From NCBI GenBank assembly GCA_902777615.1, contig CACYUQ010000010.1:1-33476 (forward strand): a stretch of DNA of 33,476 nt, written 5' to 3'. Under the pieces are notes generated by a model. It was not told where the DNA came from and ran no database searches. It worked only from the letters and a program-made list of their open reading frames with translations. The position numbers and the translations under genes were made by a program. This DNA is from an uncultured Selenomonadaceae bacterium (GTDB lineage: Bacteria > Bacillota > Negativicutes > Selenomonadales > Selenomonadaceae). Shown piece after piece: positions 26,745-33,476 of the stretch (position 1 is the first letter of the stretch; each line of letters starts with the position of its first letter).

Positions 26745-27008
26745 ATGCCTATCAACAGGAACAAACTGACCAAAGAAATGATTGAAAAGGCGATGAAGTG
26801 CAAGACCGCCGACGAGCTGATTGCATTGGCGAAGGCCGGCGGCTTTGACGTCACGAAGGACGAGGCCGAGGCGTACATGGCGGAGCTGGCGGACTTCGAG
26901 CTGGATGACGCTATGCTTGAAAACGCGGCCGGTGGCGGCTTGTTTGAATACGTTAGAGATACCAATAAAAAAATAGCTAAAGGGCTTCAGGACTGGATAG
27001 CTGGATAA
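26745..27008 (+). CDS. Nif11-type leader peptide 4 (amphipathic core)
   Basis: The ATG at 26745 is preferred over the ATG at 26739 because GAGGAG (26731-26736) is eight bases away. The 87-residue product begins MPINRNKLTKEMIEKAM and has AAGG at 61-64. The core starts GLFEYVRDTNKK and ends KGLQDWIAG. It has no cysteine and looks like a cationic amphipathic helix, unlike the cores of the two upstream genes. It may be an unmodified bacteriocin-like peptide. It converges on the YolD-like gene 26 bases later. Confidence 0.86.
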   Translation: MPINRNKLTKEMIEKAMKCKTADELIALAKAGGFDVTKDEAEAYMAELADFELDDAMLENAAGGGLFEYVRDTNKKIAKGLQDWIAG

Positions 27009-27034
27009 ATTACAGTTTATGCAGGAACGTATCG

Positions 27035-27415
27035 TCAATACTGCTCATAGGCGTCGAACAAGCTTCCCTCGATGAATCGGACGTCATCCATAGGGATGCT
27101 CGTTCCGTCAGCCATGATTATCTGATGTCCTGTACCATCCAGTTTTCTAATATTACCGGAGACCGTCACATAGCGGCCTCCGGTTTTCTTATTGTCCGGG
27201 ATGAAATAGGTAACGGCAATATTCGGCTGCTCTTTGATGTGCTGCTGGATGACAGCTAATCTTGCGTCAATCATATCTATCATATCCTCGCTTAGCTCTA
27301 GTTTTTCTTCGGTTTGTCGAGCTTCTTCTATTACGGATTCCTCGTATCCGGTCAGTGCGGCGAAAGGGGCGAACTGTGCAGCTCTTTTCTCCATCGCCAT
27401 AGGTATGTTCAGCAT
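27035..27415 (-). CDS. YolD-like family protein, N-terminus possibly lost
   Basis: The 126-residue frame contains MAMEKRAAQFAPFAALTGYEES, typical of YolD-like proteins, often encoded with Y-family polymerases in Firmicutes. The rest (EEKLELSEDMIDMIDARL, IAVTYFIPDNKKTGGRYV) fits the family. The best ribosome site (AAGGAA) instead serves an ATG at about 27424 in another frame, giving MTDAEHTYGD, which is how full-length relatives I know begin. A small deletion may therefore have removed the junction and shifted the frame. The 3' part is duplicated at 25851-26064. No polymerase partner is nearby. Confidence 0.75.
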   Translation of the reverse strand: MLNIPMAMEKRAAQFAPFAALTGYEESVIEEARQTEEKLELSEDMIDMIDARLAVIQQHIKEQPNIAVTYFIPDNKKTGGRYVTVSGNIRKLDGTGHQIIMADGTSIPMDDVRFIEGSLFDAYEQY

Positions 27416-27468
27416 CGGTCATCGTTGTCGCTTCCTTACTGAAAGAGAACGAAAATACGTTTGTAAAA

Positions 27469-27497
27469 ATAATAGAGCGAATGTTTGTATTTGTCAA
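27469..27497 (-). promoter_or_regulatory. promoter of YolD-like gene
   Basis: On the minus strand TTGACA (27497-27492) and TATTAT (27474-27469) are 17 bases apart. Confidence 0.8.
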
Positions 27498-27591
27498 TAG
27501 CGTGTGAAATTATCATTAGGAAAACTGGAAGGCCGGTAATATCTGCTGTGCACAATAAGGCAACAATGATGCGGATTCGACTGGGATCATG

Positions 27592-27600
27592 TGGTATAAT
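27592..27600 (+). promoter_or_regulatory. extended -10 promoter for MTA/SAH nucleosidase
   Basis: TGGTATAAT fits the TGnTATAAT extended -10 pattern and has no good -35. Initiation near 27607 gives a leader of about 88 bases. Confidence 0.55.
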
Positions 27601-27694
27601 ATATTCGCTGAAATCTACGGATACACCACAAAACGGTTTAACGAATTGACACAGGAAAGATGGGAAAGCAGATTGGCGGAGGAGAGTGGAACGT

Positions 27695-28513
27695 ATGAAT
27701 CGTAGGGATTTTTTGCGACTGTCAGCTTTGGGGATGGCCAGCCTTTGGGGCAGTTCATTATTCATGGGAATGGCAACGGCGCAGGAAAAAATAAATACAA
27801 AGGTCGGCGTCATCGGTGCGATGGAATCGGAAGTCGCAAATCTGAAAAAAGCGATGCGGCTCACGCGGCGAACGGAAAAGGCGGGAATGGCATTCCATGA
27901 GGGAAGGATAGGGAACATGGACGCCGTTATCGTCCAATGCGGCATGGGCAAGGTAAATGCGGGCATTTGCGCCCAGATTCTCATTGATGAATTTGCTGTG
28001 ACGCATATCATCAATACCGGCATGGCCGGTTCGCTGAACCCCAAGTTGAACATCGGTGATATCGTGGTTGCGGTGGACGCCGTGCAGCATGATTTCGACG
28101 TGACGGCGATCGGCTTCAAAAAAGGGGAGATTCCCTATACGGGCAAGGTCGCTTTTGCGGCGGATCAGGAACTGCGGCAAAGGGCAATACAAGCCATCCG
28201 GAAGACGTTGCCGGGAATTGCCGCCGTGGAAGGAAGAATCTGCTCCGGCGACAAATTCGTTGCCTCCCAAACGGAAAAGGATCGGATCGTTGCGGAATTT
28301 GCCGGGGATTGCGTGGAGATGGAAGGCGGCTCCATTGCCCAGGTATGCTGCCTCAATGCAATCCCCTTCGTGATCTTGCGGACAATTTCCGACAAGGCCG
28401 ATGACAGCAGCCACATAGATTTCGCGGAATTTGAGAAGAACTCGTCGAAGAATTCTTCCAAGCTGACTCAATTCATGCTGGAGCATTGGCAGGAGGTTGC
28501 CTTCGTCCATTGA
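27695..28513 (+). CDS. mtnN: MTA/SAH nucleosidase with Tat-type signal peptide
   Basis: The enzyme cleaves the N-glycosidic bond of methylthioadenosine and S-adenosylhomocysteine. The core has VGVIGAMESEV, QCGMGKVNAG, NTGMAGSL, the substrate-binding VEMEGGSIAQVC and the catalytic RTISDKAD. The start is ATG 27695, because GGAGGAG ends ten bases upstream; the GTG at 27686 is too close to it. That gives an N-terminus MNRRDFLRLSALGMA...MATAQ, a twin-arginine motif plus hydrophobic core and a cleavable end. This suggests export, which is unusual for the normally cytosolic enzyme. The mature part, about 240 residues, is full length. Confidence 0.92.
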   Translation: MNRRDFLRLSALGMASLWGSSLFMGMATAQEKINTKVGVIGAMESEVANLKKAMRLTRRTEKAGMAFHEGRIGNMDAVIVQCGMGKVNAGICAQILIDEFAVTHIINTGMAGSLNPKLNIGDIVVAVDAVQHDFDVTAIGFKKGEIPYTGKVAFAADQELRQRAIQAIRKTLPGIAAVEGRICSGDKFVASQTEKDRIVAEFAGDCVEMEGGSIAQVCCLNAIPFVILRTISDKADDSSHIDFAEFEKNSSKNSSKLTQFMLEHWQEVAFVH

Positions 28514-28560
28514 TACGTTGAACGGCAGTATTCATTGACTCCGGAGGAAAAACGGCGGCT

Positions 28561-28660
28561 ATAAAATTATTTTCATCAGCGTCAATTTTTGGAGTCCTGA
28601 CTCGTATAACGCTTTCCAAGGCGGCGGGCGGTGAGCAGCCACCCATCTGACAGCTTCAAT
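28561..28660 (+). pseudogene. Nif11-promoter copy E fused to a peptide C-terminus remnant
   Basis: GTCA (28581-28584) and TGAC (28598-28601) are followed by CGTATAA and then, without any leader, by codons for TLSKAAGGEQPPI and a stop at 28648-28650. TL-KAAGG is the end of a Nif11 leader. About 200 bases covering the start codon and leader have been deleted. Confidence 0.7.
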
Positions 28661-28714
28661 CATGGCTAATGTGTAAAAATATAGGCGATCAGAGAAATCT
28701 GGTCGCCTTTTTGT
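28632..28714 (+). terminator. terminator segment, copy 2 of the duplicated block
   Basis: It is closely similar to 24313-24400, including the AGGCGATCAG/CTGGTCGCCT stem with TTTTT. Here it follows the Nif11 remnant, its likely original context. Confidence 0.8.
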
Positions 28715-28756
28715 TTTGGAAAATTTCGCGATGAGAGAAAAATGGTTTTCGAAAAA

Positions 28757-28772
28757 TGTTTCACGTGAAACA
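28757..28772. promoter_or_regulatory. parS centromere site 3
   Basis: An exact TGTTTCACGTGAAACA lies in the gap between the Nif11 remnant and the zinc-ribbon gene, about 12 kb to the right of dnaA. The rest of 28715-28905 shows no ORF with a ribosome site. Confidence 0.88.
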
Positions 28773-28908
28773 ATAGAACATAACCTGAAAATAAGATGAA
28801 AGAAAAATTGCCTTCCCCCTTGAGGTGCAAAACAGTCCAGTGGATTGTTTCGACGACCGCCGCAAGTGAAAACAAGCAGATAATTATGCGGCGGAAATTG
28901 GCATGATG

Positions 28909-28917
28909 TGTTATAAT
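28909..28917 (+). promoter_or_regulatory. extended -10 promoter for zinc-ribbon gene
   Basis: TGTTATAAT matches TGnTATAAT, about 50 bases before the gene. No -35 is evident. Confidence 0.55.
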
Positions 28918-28967
28918 TATTCTGAAATTTTATGTCGAGACAGGCGCAAAGGAGGCTGACAGAGAAC

Positions 28968-29261
28968 ATGAGATGGTTCTTTTGGCTGCTCCTTTGCGCC
29001 TTTATTGGTTATTGCGCCGACAGGAAAGGGCGGAACATGTGGGCGTGGGGACTTGCCGCGTTGGTCCTGAGTCCCGTGATTGTGGGAATTGTCCTTGCGT
29101 TGATGCCGGATGAAAAGGGAAACGGCGGTAACCACTTGTCGCGATCGTACAGCGATAATGAGGAAGACGAGGAGCAGGAAGAAAGACGTTGCCCAGAGTG
29201 CGGCTATCTCGCGGATGCGAGGGAGCAGCATTGCCCACGTTGTGGGGAAATGTTGTGGTAG
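28968..29261 (+). CDS. small membrane protein with C-terminal zinc ribbon
   Basis: From ATG 28968 (AAAGGAGG twelve bases upstream) the product has 97 residues. Two hydrophobic helices (WFFWLLLCAFIGYCA and ALVLSPVIVGIVLAL) come first, then an acidic linker. A zinc ribbon CPECGYLADAREQHCPRCG occupies the C-terminus. The ribbon faces the cytosol if the two helices form a hairpin. I know no function for this arrangement. It is still GC-rich, so it belongs to the host-like DNA before the AT-rich defence-type genes. Confidence 0.75.
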   Translation: MRWFFWLLLCAFIGYCADRKGRNMWAWGLAALVLSPVIVGIVLALMPDEKGNGGNHLSRSYSDNEEDEEQEERRCPECGYLADAREQHCPRCGEMLW

Positions 29262-29356
29262 GCGGGGTGAAAGACTTGGTGAGATAATGCTATATGCTAA
29301 TGATGAAATTACTGGAATGATTGAGGAATAAGCATTCGACAAAGAAAGGGAATCAT

Positions 29357-30514
29357 ATGCATCACAAAGTTATGGAAGTGTTAGCGAACGCGACTGGAGG
29401 AAAAAGCTACAAAGCTCACAAATACAGTTTGGATCACGCCGAAATACCGTACATCGATTACGGTGAGGACAATATTGTTTGGGAGAAGACAGCGGAAACT
29501 AAGCCAACGAAAAACTATGTTCCGTTGTATGATTTAAGCATTGACCTAATGAACAATGATGTTCACCGATTCAGCTACTTTCTTGATGGGTCAAGGCGTG
29601 TTTATAAAGTCGATGATATTGCATTTCAAAAGGCGGGGGGGAGGACTGCTATATATCCCGTAATTGCTGGGCAAATTGGCATTGGTTGCTGCAAACGTGT
29701 AGGAAAAAAACTCACAAAAGAATCATTTGAGTATGAATGCGATATTTCCGTTCCTGACATCGCGGATTCTGATGGTAGAAATGGATTCTTTTCTGCAGTA
29801 GCGAAGAAATTAAAAAACGAGTGTGATGAATTGCGACGTCTCAACATATCGTTCAAAAAAATAATACCATATAAGACAGCAAACGTAGATAGTAAAAAAT
29901 ACGAAGACAAAGGGACTGCCTGCATCCAAGACAGAATGATTGAACTCGAAAAACAGGCTGTAGCTGAACTTGTGCGAAAGGGAAGGCTTGACCAAGACAA
30001 CTATTTGATTAAAGACGGCTCCTTGGAATATCGGCCTTCTAAAGAAGAGAAGCATGATTTAAGAAAAGCGATGACATTCAAGAACAATTACAATTGGGTT
30101 CTTGGCGTTTCTAAAAATTTCAACCCAGAAATTTGTAAGGATGTTAAAGGGAAGTCCAATCCTGGATTTATCGCCGAACTGCCTTTGTATCATAGAACAC
30201 CAGTGGCTATGTTCAAAAGTGAAGGAATGGAGTTTGCAGTTTGGTATATTAGAATTAGGGATAAGACAAAAACACGGACGCCGTTTGATGGAGTGATTAA
30301 AGTAGAAAAAATTCTAGTAAAAGACAAGGAAATAAATGAGGGGATAGATACAGAAGTAGTGAATATTTTGAGTGCATGCTTGGTAAATGAACGGATGCCA
30401 GTATGTTACGGGGCAGATTTACGATGGGCTAATCACATTTATCCTGTATATTTGACAGAATCATACATAAAGGCAAGATATGTGAGTACAGAATCATTTC
30501 TTCACCTATTCTAA
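29357..30514 (+). CDS. NurA-domain nuclease
   Basis: The 385-residue protein has the NurA pattern of an RNase H-like nuclease. FLDGSRRVYKV places the first acidic metal ligand at Asp77, a second acidic strand occurs at LIKDGSLEYR, then WVLGVSKNF, and a C-terminal helix follows YPVYLTESYIKARYVS. NurA enzymes work with HerA translocases to resect or degrade DNA. The ATG at 29357 follows AAAGGG at six bases; an upstream frame from 29321 lacks a site. Codon use is AT-rich, unlike the core genes. It is 15 bases from the HerA gene, so they are co-transcribed. Confidence 0.82.
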   Translation: MHHKVMEVLANATGGKSYKAHKYSLDHAEIPYIDYGEDNIVWEKTAETKPTKNYVPLYDLSIDLMNNDVHRFSYFLDGSRRVYKVDDIAFQKAGGRTAIYPVIAGQIGIGCCKRVGKKLTKESFEYECDISVPDIADSDGRNGFFSAVAKKLKNECDELRRLNISFKKIIPYKTANVDSKKYEDKGTACIQDRMIELEKQAVAELVRKGRLDQDNYLIKDGSLEYRPSKEEKHDLRKAMTFKNNYNWVLGVSKNFNPEICKDVKGKSNPGFIAELPLYHRTPVAMFKSEGMEFAVWYIRIRDKTKTRTPFDGVIKVEKILVKDKEINEGIDTEVVNILSACLVNERMPVCYGADLRWANHIYPVYLTESYIKARYVSTESFLHLF

Positions 30515-30529
30515 GAAGGAGGAATTACA

Positions 30530-32239
30530 ATGGGATCGAAGATTATAGGTAGAGTGATAGCAACCGAAAAAAATCCGACAACTATGGATGAATTCACATT
30601 TTGGACGGATTCGAATTTAAAATTACATGCGTTCGATATTGTAAAAGTTAAGCATGTGGATGGCTCATTCTCATACGGGGTTATTAAAAATATATCTCAC
30701 ATTACGGATGCTCAAAGTTTTTTGACGGGTTTTATTTCAAGTGATTTCGGAAACGTAGAGCTTGATGCGCCTACGCTACGTGTTGGCATGAATTATGTTC
30801 AAGCTGCAGTATCGTATAATGATGCTAATATTTATACACCCGTTCACAATGACGCACCGGTATATCTGGCGGAAGCCAATGAAATAATCGCAGCATTGGG
30901 GTTACAAAATATAAAAAATCCTTTGGTATGTGGCTCCTTAAAAATGTACGAAGGAACAGAGAATGAAATTACACTCCCAGTGATGATGAATTCAAAATTC
31001 ATTCTTGGTCCTGAAGGTGCACACCTGAATATTTCAGGTATATCAGGCTTAGCGTCGAAGACTTCTTACGCCATGTTTTTGATGAAGGCAATTCAAGAGC
31101 AAGGATTATCTGCATCTGAGGAAGATGAAAGTGTTGCTTTTGTTATCTTTAATGTCAAAGGCAAAGATTTGATGGCAATCCACAAAGAGAATGAATTCGA
31201 TGATTCCTTGAACCCCGACGAGGAAAGGGAACGGGTATTCGAAGAATATGAACAGCTTTCTTTAAGTACATTCCCATTTTCAAATGTTCATTATTTTATT
31301 CCGTACTCATCGAGCAATTCTGCTAGGCAAAGCACATATCTTTCTAAAGATCTAGTTAAAGAATACGTGAAGTCAAATATTTTACAAAAATATAAATTTA
31401 CCTATGAAGATGACAAAGAAAGCATTGAAATGTTGTTTGCAGACATTGATGATCCACAGCATACAATGGAAGCAATTATAAGCAAGATTATTGATCAAAA
31501 CGATTCTGATTTTGGCAATTTGAATACATGGGACGATTTCCGAGGTAAGGTTGATGAATTGTCTCAAAAAACGCAGAAAGCTACAGGAGCAAAAAGCGCA
31601 AATGAAATTCCTATTGTCAGCTGGAAAAAATTCAAACGGATAATAAACAGTGCAATCCGAAATGACGACATGTTTGCGAATCGTGCCGAAGCTTCAAAAC
31701 ATGAGTGCAGACTAGCTGACGAGTTAAAGAAGATAAAAGCTAATGATGCATTTGTGATTGATGTTGCAAAACTCCCAGAAGATAAACAGGCATTCGTCTT
31801 TGGCGATGCCCTTCGTACAATTTACAATCTTAAGCTTGGAGAATATGACGAAGAAGTAGATTCTCCTCCCAAACGTATTATTGTGTTTATTGACGAACTG
31901 AACAAATATGCTTCGAAAGATACCCCCAAAAGTTCTCCTATATTGAAGGAAATACTAGATGTGACTGAACGCGGGCGCTCATTGGGAGTTGTTCTTTTCG
32001 GCGCAGAACAGTTTAGGTCAAATATTCACCCAAGGGTAACGGGAAATTGCTCTACACATGCATATGGTAGGACAAATAGTATCGAGACTGCCACAGGGAA
32101 TTATAATAGCTTACCTTCAACTTACAAGAATATGCTTACAAGGCTTGAACAGGGAGACTACCTGATTCAAAATCCGGTGTTTCGATCGTTGTTAAAGATT
32201 AAGTTCCCGAAACCTATTTACAAGCAATTTAAAAGCTAG
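30530..32239 (+). CDS. HerA-like FtsK-fold DNA translocase ATPase
   Basis: The 569-residue protein has an N-terminal beta-rich HAS-barrel-like region (about 1-130) followed by a P-loop ATPase core. Its Walker A is non-canonical: GISGLASKTSY (170-180) keeps Lys177-Thr178 but has Ser where the preceding glycine is usual. Walker B is RIIVFIDELNKYA with Asp455-Glu456. The C-terminal GVVLFGAEQFRSNIHPRV and RTNSIETATG fit HerA/FtsK sensor and arginine-finger regions. HerA forms a hexamer that pumps DNA for NurA. AAGGAGG precedes the ATG. The AT-rich composition suggests transfer together with its neighbours. Confidence 0.85.
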   Translation: MGSKIIGRVIATEKNPTTMDEFTFWTDSNLKLHAFDIVKVKHVDGSFSYGVIKNISHITDAQSFLTGFISSDFGNVELDAPTLRVGMNYVQAAVSYNDANIYTPVHNDAPVYLAEANEIIAALGLQNIKNPLVCGSLKMYEGTENEITLPVMMNSKFILGPEGAHLNISGISGLASKTSYAMFLMKAIQEQGLSASEEDESVAFVIFNVKGKDLMAIHKENEFDDSLNPDEERERVFEEYEQLSLSTFPFSNVHYFIPYSSSNSARQSTYLSKDLVKEYVKSNILQKYKFTYEDDKESIEMLFADIDDPQHTMEAIISKIIDQNDSDFGNLNTWDDFRGKVDELSQKTQKATGAKSANEIPIVSWKKFKRIINSAIRNDDMFANRAEASKHECRLADELKKIKANDAFVIDVAKLPEDKQAFVFGDALRTIYNLKLGEYDEEVDSPPKRIIVFIDELNKYASKDTPKSSPILKEILDVTERGRSLGVVLFGAEQFRSNIHPRVTGNCSTHAYGRTNSIETATGNYNSLPSTYKNMLTRLEQGDYLIQNPVFRSLLKIKFPKPIYKQFKS

Positions 32240-32263
32240 TTTTGCGAAAGGGATGGAATGATT

Positions 32264-33476
32264 ATGCGCGAACGTGAATATGTTTTTGGAGCTAATATAA
32301 TCGAAAACCTAACTACTGGTATGTATCAAGATTCAAGAATCATATATCGCGAATACATTCAAAATGCTTGCGATCAGATTGACAAAGCAATTGAAGCTGA
32401 CCTTGTGAAACCTAAGGAGGCGATTGTTCAGATTTGGATTCAGCCAGAGAAAAAAAGTATAATCATCGAAGATAATGCTACGGGCATACCAGCTGGGCAA
32501 TTTGAAAGTACATTGGGTGATATTGCTAATTCGTCGAAAAAAATAGGACAGGATAAAGGATTTAGAGGAATCGGAAAACTGGCGGGCTTGGCATATTGCA
32601 AAAAAATCATCTTCACGTCCAGTATTAAAGGCGAAAAGGTTATCTCGAAATTAGAATGCGACGCGGCTCTTATGAGGCGCTTACTTTCAGAACATCTTCA
32701 AGGCAGAAGATATACAGCGGCAGAAATCCTTCGGAGAATTTATCTTTTTTCTACTGAAAAAACAAATGATGTAAATAGTCATTTCTTCAAAGTTGAAATG
32801 ATTGATGTCAATGATGAGAATAATGATTTGTTAGCAGTGGATGATATACGAGACTATTTATCTTTTGTTGCGCCTGTTCCATATTCGGAAAAATTCTACA
32901 TAAAAGAGAAAATATATAACTATGCTAAAGAGCATCATCATAAAATTGATGAATATATTATCAAAATTAATGGTGAACAAGTATTTAAAGAATATGAATT
33001 GAACTACAGAACACGCAGCGGTGAAGACAGTATAAGAGATTTGGCGTTCCATGAATTTGGGGACAATAAAGGGAAAAGTTTGGGGTGGATGTGGCTAGGC
33101 GTATCTGGTTTTAAAGGGGCTATTCCGGAAGCGTGTAAAATGCGTTGCCTAAGAATCAGGAAGGAAAACATTCAAATTGGTGATGAAAATGCACTTCAAC
33201 GCTTTTTTACCGAAGAAAGAGGGGTTAGATATTTTATTGGTGAAATTTTTGTTACTGCCCCTGATTTAATACCAAATTCCCAGCGCGATTATTTTAACGA
33301 AAACAAAACGAGAGTTTTATTTGAACAAGCGATGCGGGATTATGTCAATGGAGAGTTGCATAAAATATTCCATAAAGGGTCTGAAATGAATACCCATCTT
33401 GGGAATATAAAACGGCTTGATAAAGAAATTGAGGATTTCGAAGAAAAAAAGAGAACGAATGGTTTTTTGAATTTGG
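32264..33476 (+). CDS. Hsp90/MutL-type GHKL ATPase, 3' partial
   Basis: The frame is open from ATG 32264 to the window end (at least 404 residues). It has a GHKL ATPase fold: REYIQNACDQ with Glu30 and Asn34, EDNATGIP with Asp70 and Gly74, and the lid loop KGFRGIGKLAGLAYC. Asp-Asn-x-x-Gly and Glu in the N-box resemble Hsp90, MutL and MORC rather than histidine kinases, so it probably hydrolyses ATP. The remainder includes a transducer-like region with PNSQRDYFNENK. It starts 24 bases after the HerA gene and completes a nurA-herA-GHKL operon. The C-terminus and any effector domain are not visible. Confidence 0.85.
   Translation, partial: MREREYVFGANIIENLTTGMYQDSRIIYREYIQNACDQIDKAIEADLVKPKEAIVQIWIQPEKKSIIIEDNATGIPAGQFESTLGDIANSSKKIGQDKGFRGIGKLAGLAYCKKIIFTSSIKGEKVISKLECDAALMRRLLSEHLQGRRYTAAEILRRIYLFSTEKTNDVNSHFFKVEMIDVNDENNDLLAVDDIRDYLSFVAPVPYSEKFYIKEKIYNYAKEHHHKIDEYIIKINGEQVFKEYELNYRTRSGEDSIRDLAFHEFGDNKGKSLGWMWLGVSGFKGAIPEACKMRCLRIRKENIQIGDENALQRFFTEERGVRYFIGEIFVTAPDLIPNSQRDYFNENKTRVLFEQAMRDYVNGELHKIFHKGSEMNTHLGNIKRLDKEIEDFEEKKRTNGFLNL

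Noticed and set aside
24441-28609. CRISPR array from the recurring element
   Set aside because: The five copies are hundreds to thousands of bases apart and are placed as promoters; there are no regular spacers or cas genes.

Overview
The window spans a bacterial chromosomal replication origin and about 9 kb of accessory DNA to its right. The core order rpmH-rnpA-yidD-yidC-jag-mnmE-mnmG-rsmG (minus strand, left of the origin) and dnaA-dnaN-yaaA-recF-DciA-remB-gyrB (plus strand, right of the origin) is the classic Firmicutes origin layout. RemB between recF and gyrB, a flagellin with an embedded protease, Nif11-type peptides, two parS sites and a high-GC core suggest a motile Negativicutes (Selenomonadaceae-like) anaerobe. 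That placement is inference; no 16S gene is present.

Left arm (1-8.1 kb): the 3' end of a DUF4337 membrane protein; a divergent AgrC-like GHKL kinase and LytTR response regulator; a large PAS-GGDEF(degenerate)-EAL protein with an intact EAL motif; seryl-tRNA synthetase; a palindromic interspersed repeat; and rsmG. Between rsmG and mnmG, which are usually adjacent, lie three additions. One is an apparently undescribed type I toxin-antitoxin locus: a 22-residue hydrophobic peptide with a partly sequestered ribosome binding site, and a convergent antisense RNA from a perfect promoter. The second is a short transcription unit ending in a strong terminator. The third is a flagellinolysin, a flagellin carrying an HExxH protease domain. 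mnmG itself carries a frameshift near its 3' end.

Origin (16.5-18.5 kb): dnaA is flanked by DnaA boxes. The dnaA-dnaN gap holds tandem boxes followed by a DnaA-trio-like track and AT-rich DNA, so it is the likely unwinding site.

Right accessory region (24.3 kb to the end): it begins exactly at the 3' end of a tRNA-Ala(CGC) gene. It holds a small family of Nif11-type leader peptides (four intact, one decayed, one reduced to its C-terminus). Each is preceded by a copy of a conserved promoter element with GTCA-N13-TGAC half-sites. No maturase or transporter is in view. Interspersed are a C_GCAxxG_C_C protein, an intact and a broken YolD-like gene, and an MTA/SAH nucleosidase with a Tat-type signal. 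After a third parS site and a small zinc-ribbon membrane protein, the base composition drops sharply. Three AT-rich genes follow: NurA-like nuclease, HerA-like ATPase and an Hsp90/MutL-type GHKL ATPase (cut by the window end). They look like an acquired genome-defence operon.
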